Part shown: piece after piece, positions 43,457 to 52,480 of the stretch
Numbering within the stretch: the stretch's first letter is position 1
How the letters are laid out: every line of letters starts with the position of its first letter
Notes under the pieces: model-generated
Seen by the model: the letters and a program-made list of their open reading frames with translations, nothing else
Database searches by the model: none
What the model was told of the DNA's origin: nothing
Assembly: GCA_040756735.1 (NCBI GenBank)
Contig: JBFLYC010000004.1
Coordinates: forward strand, 1 to 64,000
Origin: JBFLYC01 sp040756735
Lineage (GTDB): Bacteria > Bacillota > DSM-16504 > Desulfitibacterales > Desulfitibacteraceae
DNA length: 64,000 nt
Reading direction: 5' to 3'
Translations under genes and position numbers: made by a program

Positions 43457-44773
43457 TTGAAAAAAAGTATAGTTAAATCTTTTAATGTTACTAAAATGAA
43501 CAATGTTCCCCTAAGTATAAAAGTAAAAATATTAATCAGCATTTTAGTAGTTTTATTAATAAGCCCTACAATATCACTATACTTAAACTCATTGGTCCAA
43601 AGGCTGGATATTATTCAAGGCAACATTACTGTTTATGTGTCTACAGCTATAAATATTGTCGTAGTGCTAGCCATGGTGTGGATATTTTTGCATGTCATCA
43701 TCCTGAAACCATTAAATGAAATAGTACAAAAGATGAAAATGGCTGGAGAAGGTGATTTTACAGTATACACAGATTTCAGGTCACGGGATGAAATTCAAGC
43801 TCTGGGTGAAGCTTTTAATGCAATGTTGAAAAGCCAGTCCATGACTGTTAAGGGAATTAGGGCCGAAGCTCAGGAGTTGTTATCAATATCTCAAGAACTT
43901 GCGGCGTCATCCCAGGAGGTAAGCTCATCATCGCAGCAAATCACTGTTAATATTCAAAATGTTGCCCAAAATGCCCAGAACCAGAACAACTCGGCAAAAG
44001 AAGCGGCAAGGGCTTTAAGTGAGCTGGTTGGTTACATTAAAACTGCAGAAGAGAAAGTATTAAAGGTTGAAGAATGGTCAAATAATACTAAGGTTACAGC
44101 TGAACATGGTCGTGAGAAAGTTGCTGCTTCTGTTCAGGCCATGGCAAAAATCGGCGAAAAGACATCAGAGATGGTGGAACTAGTTCAAGGGCTCAATAAA
44201 TTATCTATAAGGATAGGAGAGATCATAAAAACCATAGATGCCATAGCAGAACAGACAAATTTATTGGCATTAAATGCTGCCATTGAAGCTGCAAGAGCTG
44301 GAGAGCACGGTAGGGGTTTTGCAGTGGTGGCGGAGGAAGTGCGCAAGCTGGCCGATGAATCAAATGCTGGTGCACAAGAAATATCTACCATGGCATCAGA
44401 CATGATCAAACAAACAGGGGAGGCGGTCTCATCTATTAAGCAAGGGCAGGAGGCCGTCAATAGTGGAATAAAGATAGTAGACGAGACAGATGCTGCTTTT
44501 AAACAAATAATTAAGGCAGTGGAAGACTTAATTTTAAATAGTGCTGAAATAAATGAAATCATAAGACAAAAAGCCTTATCTTCAAATAAACTAGTCCAGT
44601 TAATTGAAAAACTGGCGTCCCTGGCTGATTTGACATCCGGAAATGCCCAGGAAGTATCTGCGGCGTCTCAAGAGCAATTAGCTTCCACAGAAACGACATC
44701 TTCAGTAGCACAAGAAGCCAGCAAGGTTTCCAAATCCCTGGAAGAACTAGTTCAAAGATTTAAAGTATCATAA
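43457..44773 (+). CDS. Methyl-accepting chemotaxis protein
   Basis: TTG 43457 follows GGAGGTG. The 438-residue receptor has two TM helices (about 24-46 and 58-84) with only about a dozen residues between them, so it lacks an extracellular sensor; HAMP follows (about 86-138) and then the signalling domain with the hairpin tip EQTNLLALNAAIEAARAGEH. A receptor of this shape may sense membrane or cytoplasmic state. No che genes are in the window. A terminator follows. Confidence 0.92.
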   Translation: MKKSIVKSFNVTKMNNVPLSIKVKILISILVVLLISPTISLYLNSLVQRLDIIQGNITVYVSTAINIVVVLAMVWIFLHVIILKPLNEIVQKMKMAGEGDFTVYTDFRSRDEIQALGEAFNAMLKSQSMTVKGIRAEAQELLSISQELAASSQEVSSSSQQITVNIQNVAQNAQNQNNSAKEAARALSELVGYIKTAEEKVLKVEEWSNNTKVTAEHGREKVAASVQAMAKIGEKTSEMVELVQGLNKLSIRIGEIIKTIDAIAEQTNLLALNAAIEAARAGEHGRGFAVVAEEVRKLADESNAGAQEISTMASDMIKQTGEAVSSIKQGQEAVNSGIKIVDETDAAFKQIIKAVEDLILNSAEINEIIRQKALSSNKLVQLIEKLASLADLTSGNAQEVSAASQEQLASTETTSSVAQEASKVSKSLEELVQRFKVS

Positions 44774-44808
44774 ACACACATTTTACAAGTAAAACTAAAG
44801 GATAAAAG

Positions 44809-44839
44809 AGCCTTGGAAGCTATGTTCCAGGCTTTTTTT
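44809..44839 (+). terminator. Intrinsic terminator after the chemoreceptor gene
   Basis: AGCCTTGGAA and TTCCAGGCT form a stem (one bulge) followed by TTTTTTT. Confidence 0.8.
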
Positions 44840-44929
44840 AATTGGCCAGAAGGGATTAACATTTGCACGATAAGCGACTTAACATGTATTATAGATATTG
44901 TTAATATCTAATTTTAGGAGGAGAACAAA

Positions 44930-46159
44930 TTGCTTGATCTAGTGATTAAACAGGGTAAGCTGTATAAAGAAAACAAAGTCTTGGACCTAGGGATAAAAGA
45001 CGGTAAAATTATTGAGAAACAACCGAAAATTTCTGTCCTGTCCAAACAGGTTATTGATGCTTCCGGCAAGTTTATTATACCTGGATTTGTGGACATCCAT
45101 ACCCACCTGGAGAAAGCCCTGCTTTCCCATGCGGTAAAAAATGAAAGCGGCACTCTAGGAGAAGCCATAGAGAATTTTAAAGAATATTTTAAAACCGTTA
45201 AAGAAGAAGACTTCTATCAGCGTGCCAAAAAAGTTCTTGAAATGGCCGCAGTTAATGGAACCACAGCTGTGAGGTCTCACATTACAGTGGATACACAAGT
45301 TAAAATGGAGGCCGTCAATGGGTTGTTAAAAGCCGGCAAAGACATGGCTGAATATATTGACCTGCAAGTGGTAGCTTTTCCCACCCCTTTCCCATTGGCT
45401 GTGGAAAAGGAAACTTTAGCCCTGCTCCAGGAGGCCTTGGATAGGGGAGCATACCTGCTGGGGGGCTGCCCAACCCTTGCTCCGGACTATAAAGCATTTA
45501 TTGACAAGTTGTTTGAGCTTGCCAAGGTTAACGACTGTTTACTAGATTTCCATGTAGATGAATCGGACGAGCCCAATATAGATGCTCTTGAGTATCTGGC
45601 CGAAAAAACCATGAAAGAAGGATATGAAGGCAGAGTTACTGCCGGTCACTGCTGCTCATTAAGCGCTGTAGATGATGCAACTGCAGAAAGGGTGATTGCA
45701 AAAGTGCGGGATGCCGGTCTTACCATAGTTACACTTCCTTCCTGCAATCTCTATCTTATGGGCAGGGGATCTAAAACCCCCCATTGCCGGGGTATTACCA
45801 GGGTAAGAGAACTCCTGGACAGCGGTGTGAACGTCTGTTATTCTTCAGATAATGTGAGAGATCCCTTTAGGCCTTTTGGCAATGCCGACATGTTAGAAGA
45901 AGCCCTTCTAACAGCCCAGGTATCCCAGTTAGGTGAGCCATTCCAATTAGAAACGGTCATGTCAATGGGGACCTACAATCCGGCAAAGGCTCTTAAACTC
46001 AAGGGTTATGGTCTTGATATAGGGGACAATGCAGACCTGGTAGTTTTGGATGCCTCTTCTGCGAGCGAGGCTATTATTTCCCAGTGTTCCAGACCGTATA
46101 TCCTGAAAAATGGGAGAGTGATTGCTAAAAACGTGAAAGAAGCCATATTAAATATTTGA
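44930..46159 (+). CDS. Cytosine deaminase-like amidohydrolase
   Basis: TTG 44930 follows AGGAGGAG. The 409-residue protein has the amidohydrolase metal motif FVDIHTHLEKAL, LDFHVDESDEPN, VTAGHCCSLSA and YSSDNVRDPF, the order seen in cytosine deaminase and N-isopropylammelide-type hydrolases. Substrate is not certain; a cyclic amidine or amide such as cytosine or a related N-heterocycle is likely. It stands alone, with no permease alongside. Confidence 0.85.
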   Translation: MLDLVIKQGKLYKENKVLDLGIKDGKIIEKQPKISVLSKQVIDASGKFIIPGFVDIHTHLEKALLSHAVKNESGTLGEAIENFKEYFKTVKEEDFYQRAKKVLEMAAVNGTTAVRSHITVDTQVKMEAVNGLLKAGKDMAEYIDLQVVAFPTPFPLAVEKETLALLQEALDRGAYLLGGCPTLAPDYKAFIDKLFELAKVNDCLLDFHVDESDEPNIDALEYLAEKTMKEGYEGRVTAGHCCSLSAVDDATAERVIAKVRDAGLTIVTLPSCNLYLMGRGSKTPHCRGITRVRELLDSGVNVCYSSDNVRDPFRPFGNADMLEEALLTAQVSQLGEPFQLETVMSMGTYNPAKALKLKGYGLDIGDNADLVVLDASSASEAIISQCSRPYILKNGRVIAKNVKEAILNI

Positions 46160-46248
46160 TCTTCAATGGATGTAGTGTTTGGGGGGACATATGGGACACA
46201 AGCCCTATGTTGGATACCATTAAATTAATTGACAAAATATTGTAGCCT

Positions 46249-46295
46249 CTTGACAACTATAACGTGTTGTCAAGAAGTGTTGGGTTTTATATAAT
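46249..46295 (+). promoter_or_regulatory. Sigma-A-type promoter overlapped by a perfect palindrome
   Basis: CTTGACAAC (46249) and GTTGTCAAG (46266) are perfect 9-bp inverted arms 8 bases apart, a strong operator candidate. TTGTCA (46267) and TATAAT (46290) form a promoter with a 17-base spacer, so a repressor bound at the palindrome would cover the -35 box. It drives the flavoprotein gene at 46369. Confidence 0.65.
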
Positions 46296-46368
46296 TTTGT
46301 TATGGTTTAAGTTTTTTTAATATTGTTTAATTATATTTAAATAATTATCAAACCAGGGGGAGAGAAGC

Positions 46369-47049
46369 ATGGTTAAGATCTTAGGTATATCCGGCAGCCC
46401 AAGAAAGGGCGCCACTGATTTTGCCGTTAAAAAAGCGCTTGAGGCAGCTGCAGAGATTCCCGGCGTAACGACCCAGTATTGGAGTGTCAAAGGTAAAAAA
46501 ATCGGCTACTGCATGCACTGTGACAAGTGCATTAGAGAGAAAACCATGTGTTATATTGAGGATGATTTTAAAGAACTAGAACAGCTGTTTTTAGATGCCG
46601 ATGCATATATCATCGGGTCACCCGTTTATGATATGAATATCACAGCACAGCTTACAGCCTGTTTTAATCGTCTAAGGCCAATTTACCTGGTGCACCCGGG
46701 TGTCTTGAAAAACAAAGTTGGTGGCGCCATTTCCCTGGGCGGGACCAGACACGGCGGTCAGGAAACAACCCTGCAGGCAATAATCAACTTCTACCTTATG
46801 CATGGCATACTTGTCTGCGGCGGTCTTGGAGGGTGTTATTCCGGAGGTACTGTATGGACAAAAGACGGTAAAGCTCAAGGTGCAGCTGATGATGAAGTAG
46901 GTATGAACACCGTTTTGGGTCTTGGCAGGGGCGTAGCAGAAGCAGCAGTGGTAGCAGCTATCGGCCGCAGAGAATGGCAGGTTAAAAAAGCAGAACTTAA
47001 CCTAAAAGATGCAGATCCGGTTCAAGATCATGCTCTTTGGGAAAAATAA
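46369..47049 (+). CDS. Iron-sulfur flavoprotein/NADPH-dependent FMN reductase family
   Basis: The 226-residue protein has the flavodoxin-like FMN-binding start LGISGSPRKGATD, the Cys cluster CMHCDKC near residue 47-53 with a further Cys in KTMCYIEDD (compact [4Fe-4S] motif of Isf proteins), and IIGSPVYDMNITAQL. GGGGGAGAG precedes the ATG. Role: electron transfer or detoxification reductase; likely inducible through the upstream palindrome. Confidence 0.88.
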   Translation: MVKILGISGSPRKGATDFAVKKALEAAAEIPGVTTQYWSVKGKKIGYCMHCDKCIREKTMCYIEDDFKELEQLFLDADAYIIGSPVYDMNITAQLTACFNRLRPIYLVHPGVLKNKVGGAISLGGTRHGGQETTLQAIINFYLMHGILVCGGLGGCYSGGTVWTKDGKAQGAADDEVGMNTVLGLGRGVAEAAVVAAIGRREWQVKKAELNLKDADPVQDHALWEK

Positions 47050-47126
47050 TTAATTAACTCTTGACAATAATTGGGCAAACATGGCAATATTATCCTAACT
47101 GTTGGAATATTGTCGGGGGTGTAGTT

Positions 47127-47378
47127 TTGAACGAAAATCAGTTCGGTGTTTTACTTGAAGATATTCTTGACAGGGTTAAGGCTATAGCAGAGGGCCAAAG
47201 GGTGATGGAAAGCAAGCTTCATAACATGGAAAACAAGCTTCATAACATTGAAAGTGATGTAAAACAAGTAAAAAGTGATGTAAAGGTAATTAAGTCTTAT
47301 CTTGGTGCAGTAGAAGATGGTCTTAATGACCATGAAAGACGCCTATTGATCTTGGAAAAAAGAGTATCAGGATGTTAG
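47127..47378 (+). CDS. Small coiled-coil protein
   Basis: TTG 47127 sits after GGGGGTG and gives MNENQFGVLLEDILDRVK. The 83-residue protein continues with heptads (MESKLHNMENKLHNIESD, VKQVKSDVKVIKSYL) and ends with LNDHERRLLILEKR. It is the same type as the protein at 12619-13008: short helical head, heptad repeats with duplicated 24-21 bp DNA units, charged tail. Function unknown. A terminator follows. Confidence 0.7.
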   Translation: MNENQFGVLLEDILDRVKAIAEGQRVMESKLHNMENKLHNIESDVKQVKSDVKVIKSYLGAVEDGLNDHERRLLILEKRVSGC

Positions 47379-47385
47379 TCCACAG

Positions 47386-47416
47386 GACCTGGGTAATTCC
47401 CAGGTCATTTTATTTT
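47386..47416 (+). terminator. Intrinsic terminator
   Basis: GACCTGGG and CCCAGGTC form a perfect 8-bp stem with a TAATT loop, followed by ATTTTATTTT. Confidence 0.8.
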
Positions 47417-47535
47417 AAAAGCAAAGCTGTGTTACCATAAATGGCAAATTTTTACTAATTTTAATAGAGGAAATTTTTTAAATATTGTAGAAAGTATTAT
47501 ATCCAATCAAATTTGGGCTTTTTGGAGGGTTGAAA

Positions 47536-48918
47536 ATGTCCGGGTCTAAAATTAATAAGACACAAGATGGACTTTTATACCAGAAGCAGTGCTTTGAAGC
47601 CCTGTTCAAAAACTCTCTTGATGCTATAGTATTTACCGATGAGAGACAGCTAATTATTGACATTAATACAAGATTTACCGAGCTCTTTGGTTATGCACTT
47701 GAAGAGTGCAAAGGGAAGCATGCCTATGACCTTCTAGCTCCTGAACACCTGCGTTTCCAAGCCCAAGAAATAGCAAAACAAGTATATTATGGCGATACAG
47801 TAGAAATAGAAACCGTCAGGTTTGCCAAGGGGTGCAAACCCATCCATGTGAGTGTAAAGGCTGTGCCCATAATTATAAATAATAAAGTGGTCGGTGGGTA
47901 TGGCATATACTCAGATATCTCTGCAAGAAAGGCTTATGAAGAAGAACTGAAGCGCCTAAGCATGTACGATGCCCTCACCGGCCTTTATAACCGCGCTTTT
48001 TTTAATGAAACGCTAAAGCGACTAGATACAAACAGGCAGCTTCCTTTAAGCATTATAATGGGTGATATTAATGGCCTTAAACTAGTTAATGATGCCTTTG
48101 GTCATGAAGCCGGGGACAAGTATCTTATTAATGTTGCAGAAATTCTACGTAAAGCCTGCCGTAAGGAGGACATTGTCTGTCGTATAGGCGGGGATGAATT
48201 TGCCATTGTTTTTGCCACGACCTCCTTGGAGTCTGCTGAAAAAATACTGGCAAGAATACATGATGCATGTGCCGGTGCTTCAAAAGATCCTATTCCGGTT
48301 AGCATTTCCTTTGGAGCTGCTGCGAAAATTGAAGAAGGGCAGGACATCAGAGGAGTTTTAAGAGCAGCAGAAGACAGAATGTATCAAAATAAACTCCTTA
48401 AGAGCAGGAAAATACGCAGCACAATTATTGCCTTCCTGCAAAAAACCTTATGGGAGAGTACCTATGAGACAGAGGAGCATAGTCATCATATAGGTTTGCT
48501 TGCGCATAAAATTGGCGAAGCTTTAGAGTTATCTGCAGGTGAATTGGATGAGCTTTATCTATTAGCTGCATTGCATGATGTTGGTAAGGTAGGTATACCT
48601 CAGGAAATTCTACTTAAGACTACAGAGCTTTCTCCACAAGAATGGGAGGTAGTTAAAAAGCATTGTGAAATCGGGCATAGGATTGCCCAGGCAACACCAG
48701 AGCTTGCCCATATCTCAGAAAAAATTCTCGCCCATCATGAGTATTGGGACGGTACAGGTTATCCCCAGGGTCTGAAAGGTGTGGGAATTCCCCTGGCTTC
48801 CCGCATACTGGCGATAGCAGACGCTTTTGTAGTTATGACAAATGGACGTCCTTATAAAACCCGTTTGAGTAAAGAGGAAGCTTTAAAAGAACTTACGCTG
48901 TGCCGGTACCCAGTTTGA
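47536..48918 (+). CDS. PAS-GGDEF-HD-GYP signalling protein, C-terminus frameshifted
   Basis: ATG 47536 lies 6 bases after GGAGGG. The soluble protein has a PAS domain (about 20-135), GGDEF (about 145-295, with RKED I-site and IGGDEF) and HD-GYP (about 305-460, HDVGK and HHEYWDGTGYP). After LKELTL the frame ends early (CRYPV stop 48918); a one-base shift restores the expected CAGTQFDPKLVEMFVKLMNEE to a stop at 48964. Only the last 20 or so residues are lost, so activity may survive. It is closely related to the C-terminal half of the protein at 1279 but lacks its membrane sensor. Confidence 0.85.
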   Translation: MSGSKINKTQDGLLYQKQCFEALFKNSLDAIVFTDERQLIIDINTRFTELFGYALEECKGKHAYDLLAPEHLRFQAQEIAKQVYYGDTVEIETVRFAKGCKPIHVSVKAVPIIINNKVVGGYGIYSDISARKAYEEELKRLSMYDALTGLYNRAFFNETLKRLDTNRQLPLSIIMGDINGLKLVNDAFGHEAGDKYLINVAEILRKACRKEDIVCRIGGDEFAIVFATTSLESAEKILARIHDACAGASKDPIPVSISFGAAAKIEEGQDIRGVLRAAEDRMYQNKLLKSRKIRSTIIAFLQKTLWESTYETEEHSHHIGLLAHKIGEALELSAGELDELYLLAALHDVGKVGIPQEILLKTTELSPQEWEVVKKHCEIGHRIAQATPELAHISEKILAHHEYWDGTGYPQGLKGVGIPLASRILAIADAFVVMTNGRPYKTRLSKEEALKELTLCRYPV

Positions 48919-48987
48919 CCCCAAGTTGGTGGAAATGTTTGTTAAATTGATGAATGAAGAATAGCCTAAGTAAACTTTTCAAAAAGG

Positions 48988-49010
48988 AGCATCTTTTTAG
49001 ATGCTTTTGT
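48988..49010 (+). terminator. Intrinsic terminator after GGDEF/HD-GYP gene
   Basis: AGCATCT and AGATGCT pair around a short T loop and are followed by TTTTG. Confidence 0.65.
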
Positions 49011-49124
49011 CATTATATGGCAGGTTAATTAATATTAATAGAAAGAGGGCATTGTCCACACTAAATATTACATACCGACATTAGCAGCAGTTGTTATTCT
49101 TATAAAATTAGGGGGTAGATCTTA

Positions 49125-49280
49125 ATGGTTTGGCTTTCAGGGGTAATTGGTTTTATATTGGGTGCGGTCTTTGTTATTGTTTTCATTTATATTAACAAGA
49201 TGAACAAGGTACAAATGGACAAATCAATCCCTTATGGACGTATTACAAATGTGAGCTTGCATCGGTATAGAAATCTCTGA
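49125..49280 (+). CDS. Small single-TM membrane protein
   Basis: A 51-codon frame with AGGGGG upstream encodes MVWLSGVIGFILGAVFVIVF followed by a polar tail (YINKMNKVQMDKS, HRYRNL). One membrane helix covers about residues 3-23. It is similar in layout to small anchored proteins of unknown function; no family recognised. Confidence 0.5.
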   Translation: MVWLSGVIGFILGAVFVIVFIYINKMNKVQMDKSIPYGRITNVSLHRYRNL

Positions 49281-49301
49281 GAATAATTCATCTGTAGGTA
49301 C

Positions 49302-49499
49302 TTAATTGTTTTTTTGAATAGCCTTCATCTTCTGCCATAAGGTTGTGCGGCCGATGCCTAACAGGTTGGCCGCTTCTGTTTTATTACCCCCTGCAGCCTC
49401 CAGGGCAGTAGCCACTACACCTTGCAGTTTCCCGTCCACTATAATTGGAACGCGGCTGGTTCCTGAATTGCCGGCGGGTAATTGTACCCCTGATATCAA
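49302..49499 (-). pseudogene. Fis-type HTH tail of a sigma-54 activator
   Basis: The 65-codon leftward frame starts at TTG 49499 after GGGAGGAGG and ends LEAAGGNKTEAANLLGIGRT and LWQKMKAIQ, the C-terminal Fis-like DNA-binding domain of sigma-54-dependent regulators. No AAA+ domain is encoded upstream. It is either a remnant or, because a good ribosome binding site precedes it, a translated stand-alone DNA-binding fragment. Confidence 0.65.
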
Positions 49500-49537
49500 C
49501 CTCCTCCCTTTAGGTTGATTTCAGGGTTTTTTATTTG
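49487..49537 (+). terminator. Hairpin with T run
   Basis: CCCTGATATCAACCT and AGGTTGATTTCAGGG pair around CCTCCCTTT-type loop and are followed by TTTTTT. It overlaps the translation start region of the leftward HTH fragment. Confidence 0.6.
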
Positions 49538-49615
49538 CAATAATTTATTGCCATTTGGGGCAGTTCTTTTATTTTCATTAGGATAGCCTCACCTGTATTA
49601 GGGCCCATATTTCTC

Positions 49616-50142
49616 ATGGATGTACGCCTGCTTATCTCGGGATTGGCCCTGCTTCTTTATGCCTTGATAATTCATGCTTTCAACACAACTGTGGTACTTT
49701 CAGCTGTCTTCTGCATCTTAGCAGCCCTGTGTTACGGTATGAGTATTGTCTTTATGAAGAAATATTGCAGCCACATTTCCTCTTTAGATATTTCCATCGG
49801 GCAGCTTTTAGGAGGAGGATTGCTTCTTTTGCCAATTGCAATGTTCAGTCTGCCCAAAGAACTGTCATCAGTGGCAGCAGCAGCATCATTGCTGATTCTC
49901 TCTGTCCTATGCACTTCTTTTGCCTTGATAGTATTTTTCACTTTTATAAGAAATCTTGGGCCTACCAAAGCTTCAACTACCCTCTTTTTGGCGCATGTTT
50001 TCGGTATGACCTGGGGAAGCATGTTTTTAGATGAAATAATAAGCATAAGTATTATTTAGGCCTTGTTGTAATTCTAACAGGTATTTACCTGATATATGAA
50101 CTTGACTTTTTGGGTAGAAAAAAGCTGACCCAGCATACCTGA
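49616..50142 (+). pseudogene. EamA/DMT-family transporter remnant
   Basis: The frame covers roughly the C-terminal half of a drug/metabolite transporter (ILAALCYGMSIVFMKKY, ISIGQLLGGGLLLLP, RNLGPTKASTTLFLAHVFGM). Near 50040 a frameshift ends it (SISII); the other frame continues LGLVVILTGIYLIYELDFL-like sequence to a stop at 50142. The N-terminal half is missing. Inactive. Confidence 0.75.
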
Positions 50143-50262
50143 CAAGAAAAAAACCCTGTTTTTGCCATAATAGAAGGAAACGCCCTCAATGTGTCGAATT
50201 ATCTGAGAAAATAGCGAAATCAGATTCTATGATGGTTTAAGAGTTTATTGGGGGTTAGCCGT

Positions 50263-51306
50263 ATGGAAATACAGTCAATTTTAGAAAGGGCTATAAACCT
50301 TGGTGCATCCGATGTCCACCTGACTGTGGGCAAGCCACCCGTTTACAGGAGGCATGGTGAATTAAAGCCGGACAGTGAAAATGCCTTGGTTCTACAGAAT
50401 AAAGTCCTTGAGAGTTTTGCCAGGGATGTCATGGATGACAGCCAGTGGGAAACATTTCAGGAGGAGGGCCAGGTTGATTTTGCTTATTCCCTCTCCGGTA
50501 TAGGCAGGTTCAGGATCAGCTTCTTCCGCCAGCGGGGCAGTATAGCGGTAGCCCTGCGCATAGTTAATTCCCAGATACAGCCTTTAGATGACCTTGGACT
50601 TCCCCCAGTTATTCATAGCTTCCTAAATATGCATAGAGGACTTGTTATTGTGGCAGGTCCTGTTGCCAGTGGCAAATCAACTACCCTTGCTGCTATAGTG
50701 GATAACCTGAACAGCGAGAAGAACTATCACATTATTACTTTAGAAGACCCTATAGAACTGCTCCATAAACACAAGCAGAGCATTGTCAACCAGCGCGAAA
50801 TAGGCAGTGACAGCAAATCCTTTGCTGATGGTGTAAAGTCTGCCCTGCGCCAGGACCCTGATGTCCTGGTCATAAGTGAAATGCGCGATATGGAAACCAT
50901 CAATGCAGCCCTTGCTGCAGCAGAAAGCAAGTGCCTGGTCTTTGCCGCTGTGCGAACCAACAACAGCGTCCAGACCATAGACAGAATAGTGGATGTCTTC
51001 CCACCCCATCACCAGCAGCAGGTGCGCATCCAGCTTTCAGAAGTCCTCCAGGGTATCATAGCCCAGCAGCTTGTTCCCAGATTGGATAAACCTGAGATGG
51101 TGCCGGCAGTGGAAGTTATGTTAGCTGTCCCCGCCATTAGAAATCTCATTCGTGAGGGTAAGACCTACCAGATCATCTCGGTCATGCAGACAGCCAATAA
51201 GCAGGGCATGGCGACCATGGATTCAGCTCTCAAGCACCTCTACCAGAAAGGTATCATCAGCCGCGAGGAGCTGATATTTAGGGGTTATGAAAGAAGCGGA
51301 ATCTAA
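50263..51306 (+). CDS. PilT-like twitching ATPase with atypical motifs
   Basis: ATG 50263 lies 7 bases after GGGGGT. The 347-residue protein aligns along its whole length with PilT retraction ATPases: LGASDVHLTVGKPP, GRFRISFFRQRG, LGLPPVIHSF, Walker A GPVASGKSTT, Asp box THIITLEDP-like YHIITLEDPIE, QDPDVLVISEMRD, TIDRIVDVFPPHHQQQVR. Two deviations stand out: the His box, normally LHTN, reads VRTN, and the Walker B region reads ISEMRD. No other type IV pilus genes flank it, but a partial Tad/Flp locus begins 1.4 kb downstream. Confidence 0.88.
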   Translation: MEIQSILERAINLGASDVHLTVGKPPVYRRHGELKPDSENALVLQNKVLESFARDVMDDSQWETFQEEGQVDFAYSLSGIGRFRISFFRQRGSIAVALRIVNSQIQPLDDLGLPPVIHSFLNMHRGLVIVAGPVASGKSTTLAAIVDNLNSEKNYHIITLEDPIELLHKHKQSIVNQREIGSDSKSFADGVKSALRQDPDVLVISEMRDMETINAALAAAESKCLVFAAVRTNNSVQTIDRIVDVFPPHHQQQVRIQLSEVLQGIIAQQLVPRLDKPEMVPAVEVMLAVPAIRNLIREGKTYQIISVMQTANKQGMATMDSALKHLYQKGIISREELIFRGYERSGI

Positions 51307-51393
51307 GCCATTTCCCAAAGAGATGTATTAGGATTTGCGATGCTGAAGAATAATGATAAGCTGCAGATTCAGTTGGGTGAATCAAAAAATTAC

Positions 51394-51422
51394 AGCCTCT
51401 TTTGGAGGCTATAATTTTTTAT
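51394..51422 (+). terminator. Intrinsic terminator after pilT-like gene
   Basis: AGCCTC and GAGGCT pair around TTTTG and are followed by ATAATTTTTT. Confidence 0.65.
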
Positions 51423-51764
51423 AAAAAATTTTTAACAAAGCTTGCAATATGGATAATCATGGAACTTATGCCAATCACCTACCATATACCATAGTAGTAT
51501 AGTGCAGCCTAGAATATTGCCCTTGGCCTCATTGCCCTTGACTTCATTTTTTTATCTTCCCCCTTTCCGGAGGGGGTTTTGTTTTTTCAGGAATATTTCT
51601 TATCAAATTTAAGCTGAATTTAGGAAACAAATAAATCCATGGTCTCAAGAGAAATAGGACTTTAAGCAGATGTTCATGGTGAGGTAAATATTTACAATGT
51701 TAATAGTAGCCTGTTCTATAGATGCAGATAACATAATTTCAAGTTTAAGGGGGGATGAGGGGGA
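51423..51764. other. Intergenic region with terminator-like hairpin
   Basis: No gene is seen in this AT-rich stretch. CCCCCT (51559) and AGGGGG (51571) form a GC-rich hairpin followed by TTTTGTTTTTT, a second terminator. The region ends with GGGGGGATGAGGGGG, a broad ribosome binding tract before the next start. Confidence 0.55.
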
Positions 51765-52112
51765 GTGACGAAATATTATAAATTGAACAAGAAGTTGAAT
51801 TCCGTATTAGTGGCAGTTAGTCTGTATATGGTCTTTGCTATTGTAGTGCTGTTAAGTCTAGGACCTCATCCAGTGGAAGCCTCAAATAGCCCAGCTACAG
51901 TAGTAATTGACGGGCAGATAATGACTTTTAACGTGGCGCCCCAGACCATTGAGGGTAGGATATTAGTTCCCATGCGGGGTGTATTTGAGAAACTCGGTGC
52001 CAGTGTTGAGTGGATTGCTGCAGAGCAAAAGGTTGTAGCCTATAAACCGGGTAAAAAGATTGAGCTGAAAATCGGCAGCTCAACAGCTCTGGTTAGGGAA
52101 GAACTGCTTTAA
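51765..52112 (+). CDS. Copper amine oxidase N-terminal-like (stalk) domain protein, shortened
   Basis: GTG 51765 follows GGGGGA. The 115-residue product has a signal/anchor (about 13-38, then EAS) and one Cu-amine-oxidase-N type stalk domain (VVIDGQIMTFNVAPQTIEGR, ILVPMRGVFEKLGASVEW). Such domains usually are part of larger exported proteins. The TAA stop overlaps the ATG of an ankyrin-repeat frame, so the two were probably one exported protein (stalk plus ankyrin repeats) now split. Confidence 0.75.
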   Translation: MTKYYKLNKKLNSVLVAVSLYMVFAIVVLLSLGPHPVEASNSPATVVIDGQIMTFNVAPQTIEGRILVPMRGVFEKLGASVEWIAAEQKVVAYKPGKKIELKIGSSTALVREELL

Positions 52113-52480
52113 TGAATGCTTCTGACAAAGGACATACGGAGTCGGTTAAGATGCTGCTGGCTGCAGGGGCTGAGGTGGATGCAATGCAGGATGACGGCAG
52201 GACAGCTTTGATGCTTGCTGCTGATAAGGGCAATAATGAAACCATTAAAGCATTGTTGGCTGGAGGGGCCAAGGTCAATGCCAAGGATAACAAGGGATAT
52301 ACTGCGCTTATGCTGGCTGCAAACAAGGGCCATACCCAAGCGGTAAAAACCCTGCTGGAAGCAAAAGCCGATGTCCATGCAAAAACTTACACCAACAACA
52401 AAACGGCCTTGATATTTGCATCAGAGAAAGGTCACAAGACAATAGTAGACCTTCTAAAAGAAGCAGGGGCAAGGTACTAA
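52112..52480 (+). CDS. Ankyrin-repeat protein, probably the C-terminal part of the preceding gene
   Basis: The 122 residues are four ankyrin repeats (DKGHTESVKMLLAAGAEVDA, DDGRTALMLAADKG, NKGYTALMLAANKG, NKTALIFASEKGHK). ATG 52112 overlaps the upstream stop (TAATG) and there is no separate ribosome binding site. By itself it would be cytoplasmic; fused to the upstream frame it would be exported. Either coupled translation or a disrupted gene explains the arrangement. Confidence 0.75.
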   Translation: MNASDKGHTESVKMLLAAGAEVDAMQDDGRTALMLAADKGNNETIKALLAGGAKVNAKDNKGYTALMLAANKGHTQAVKTLLEAKADVHAKTYTNNKTALIFASEKGHKTIVDLLKEAGARY

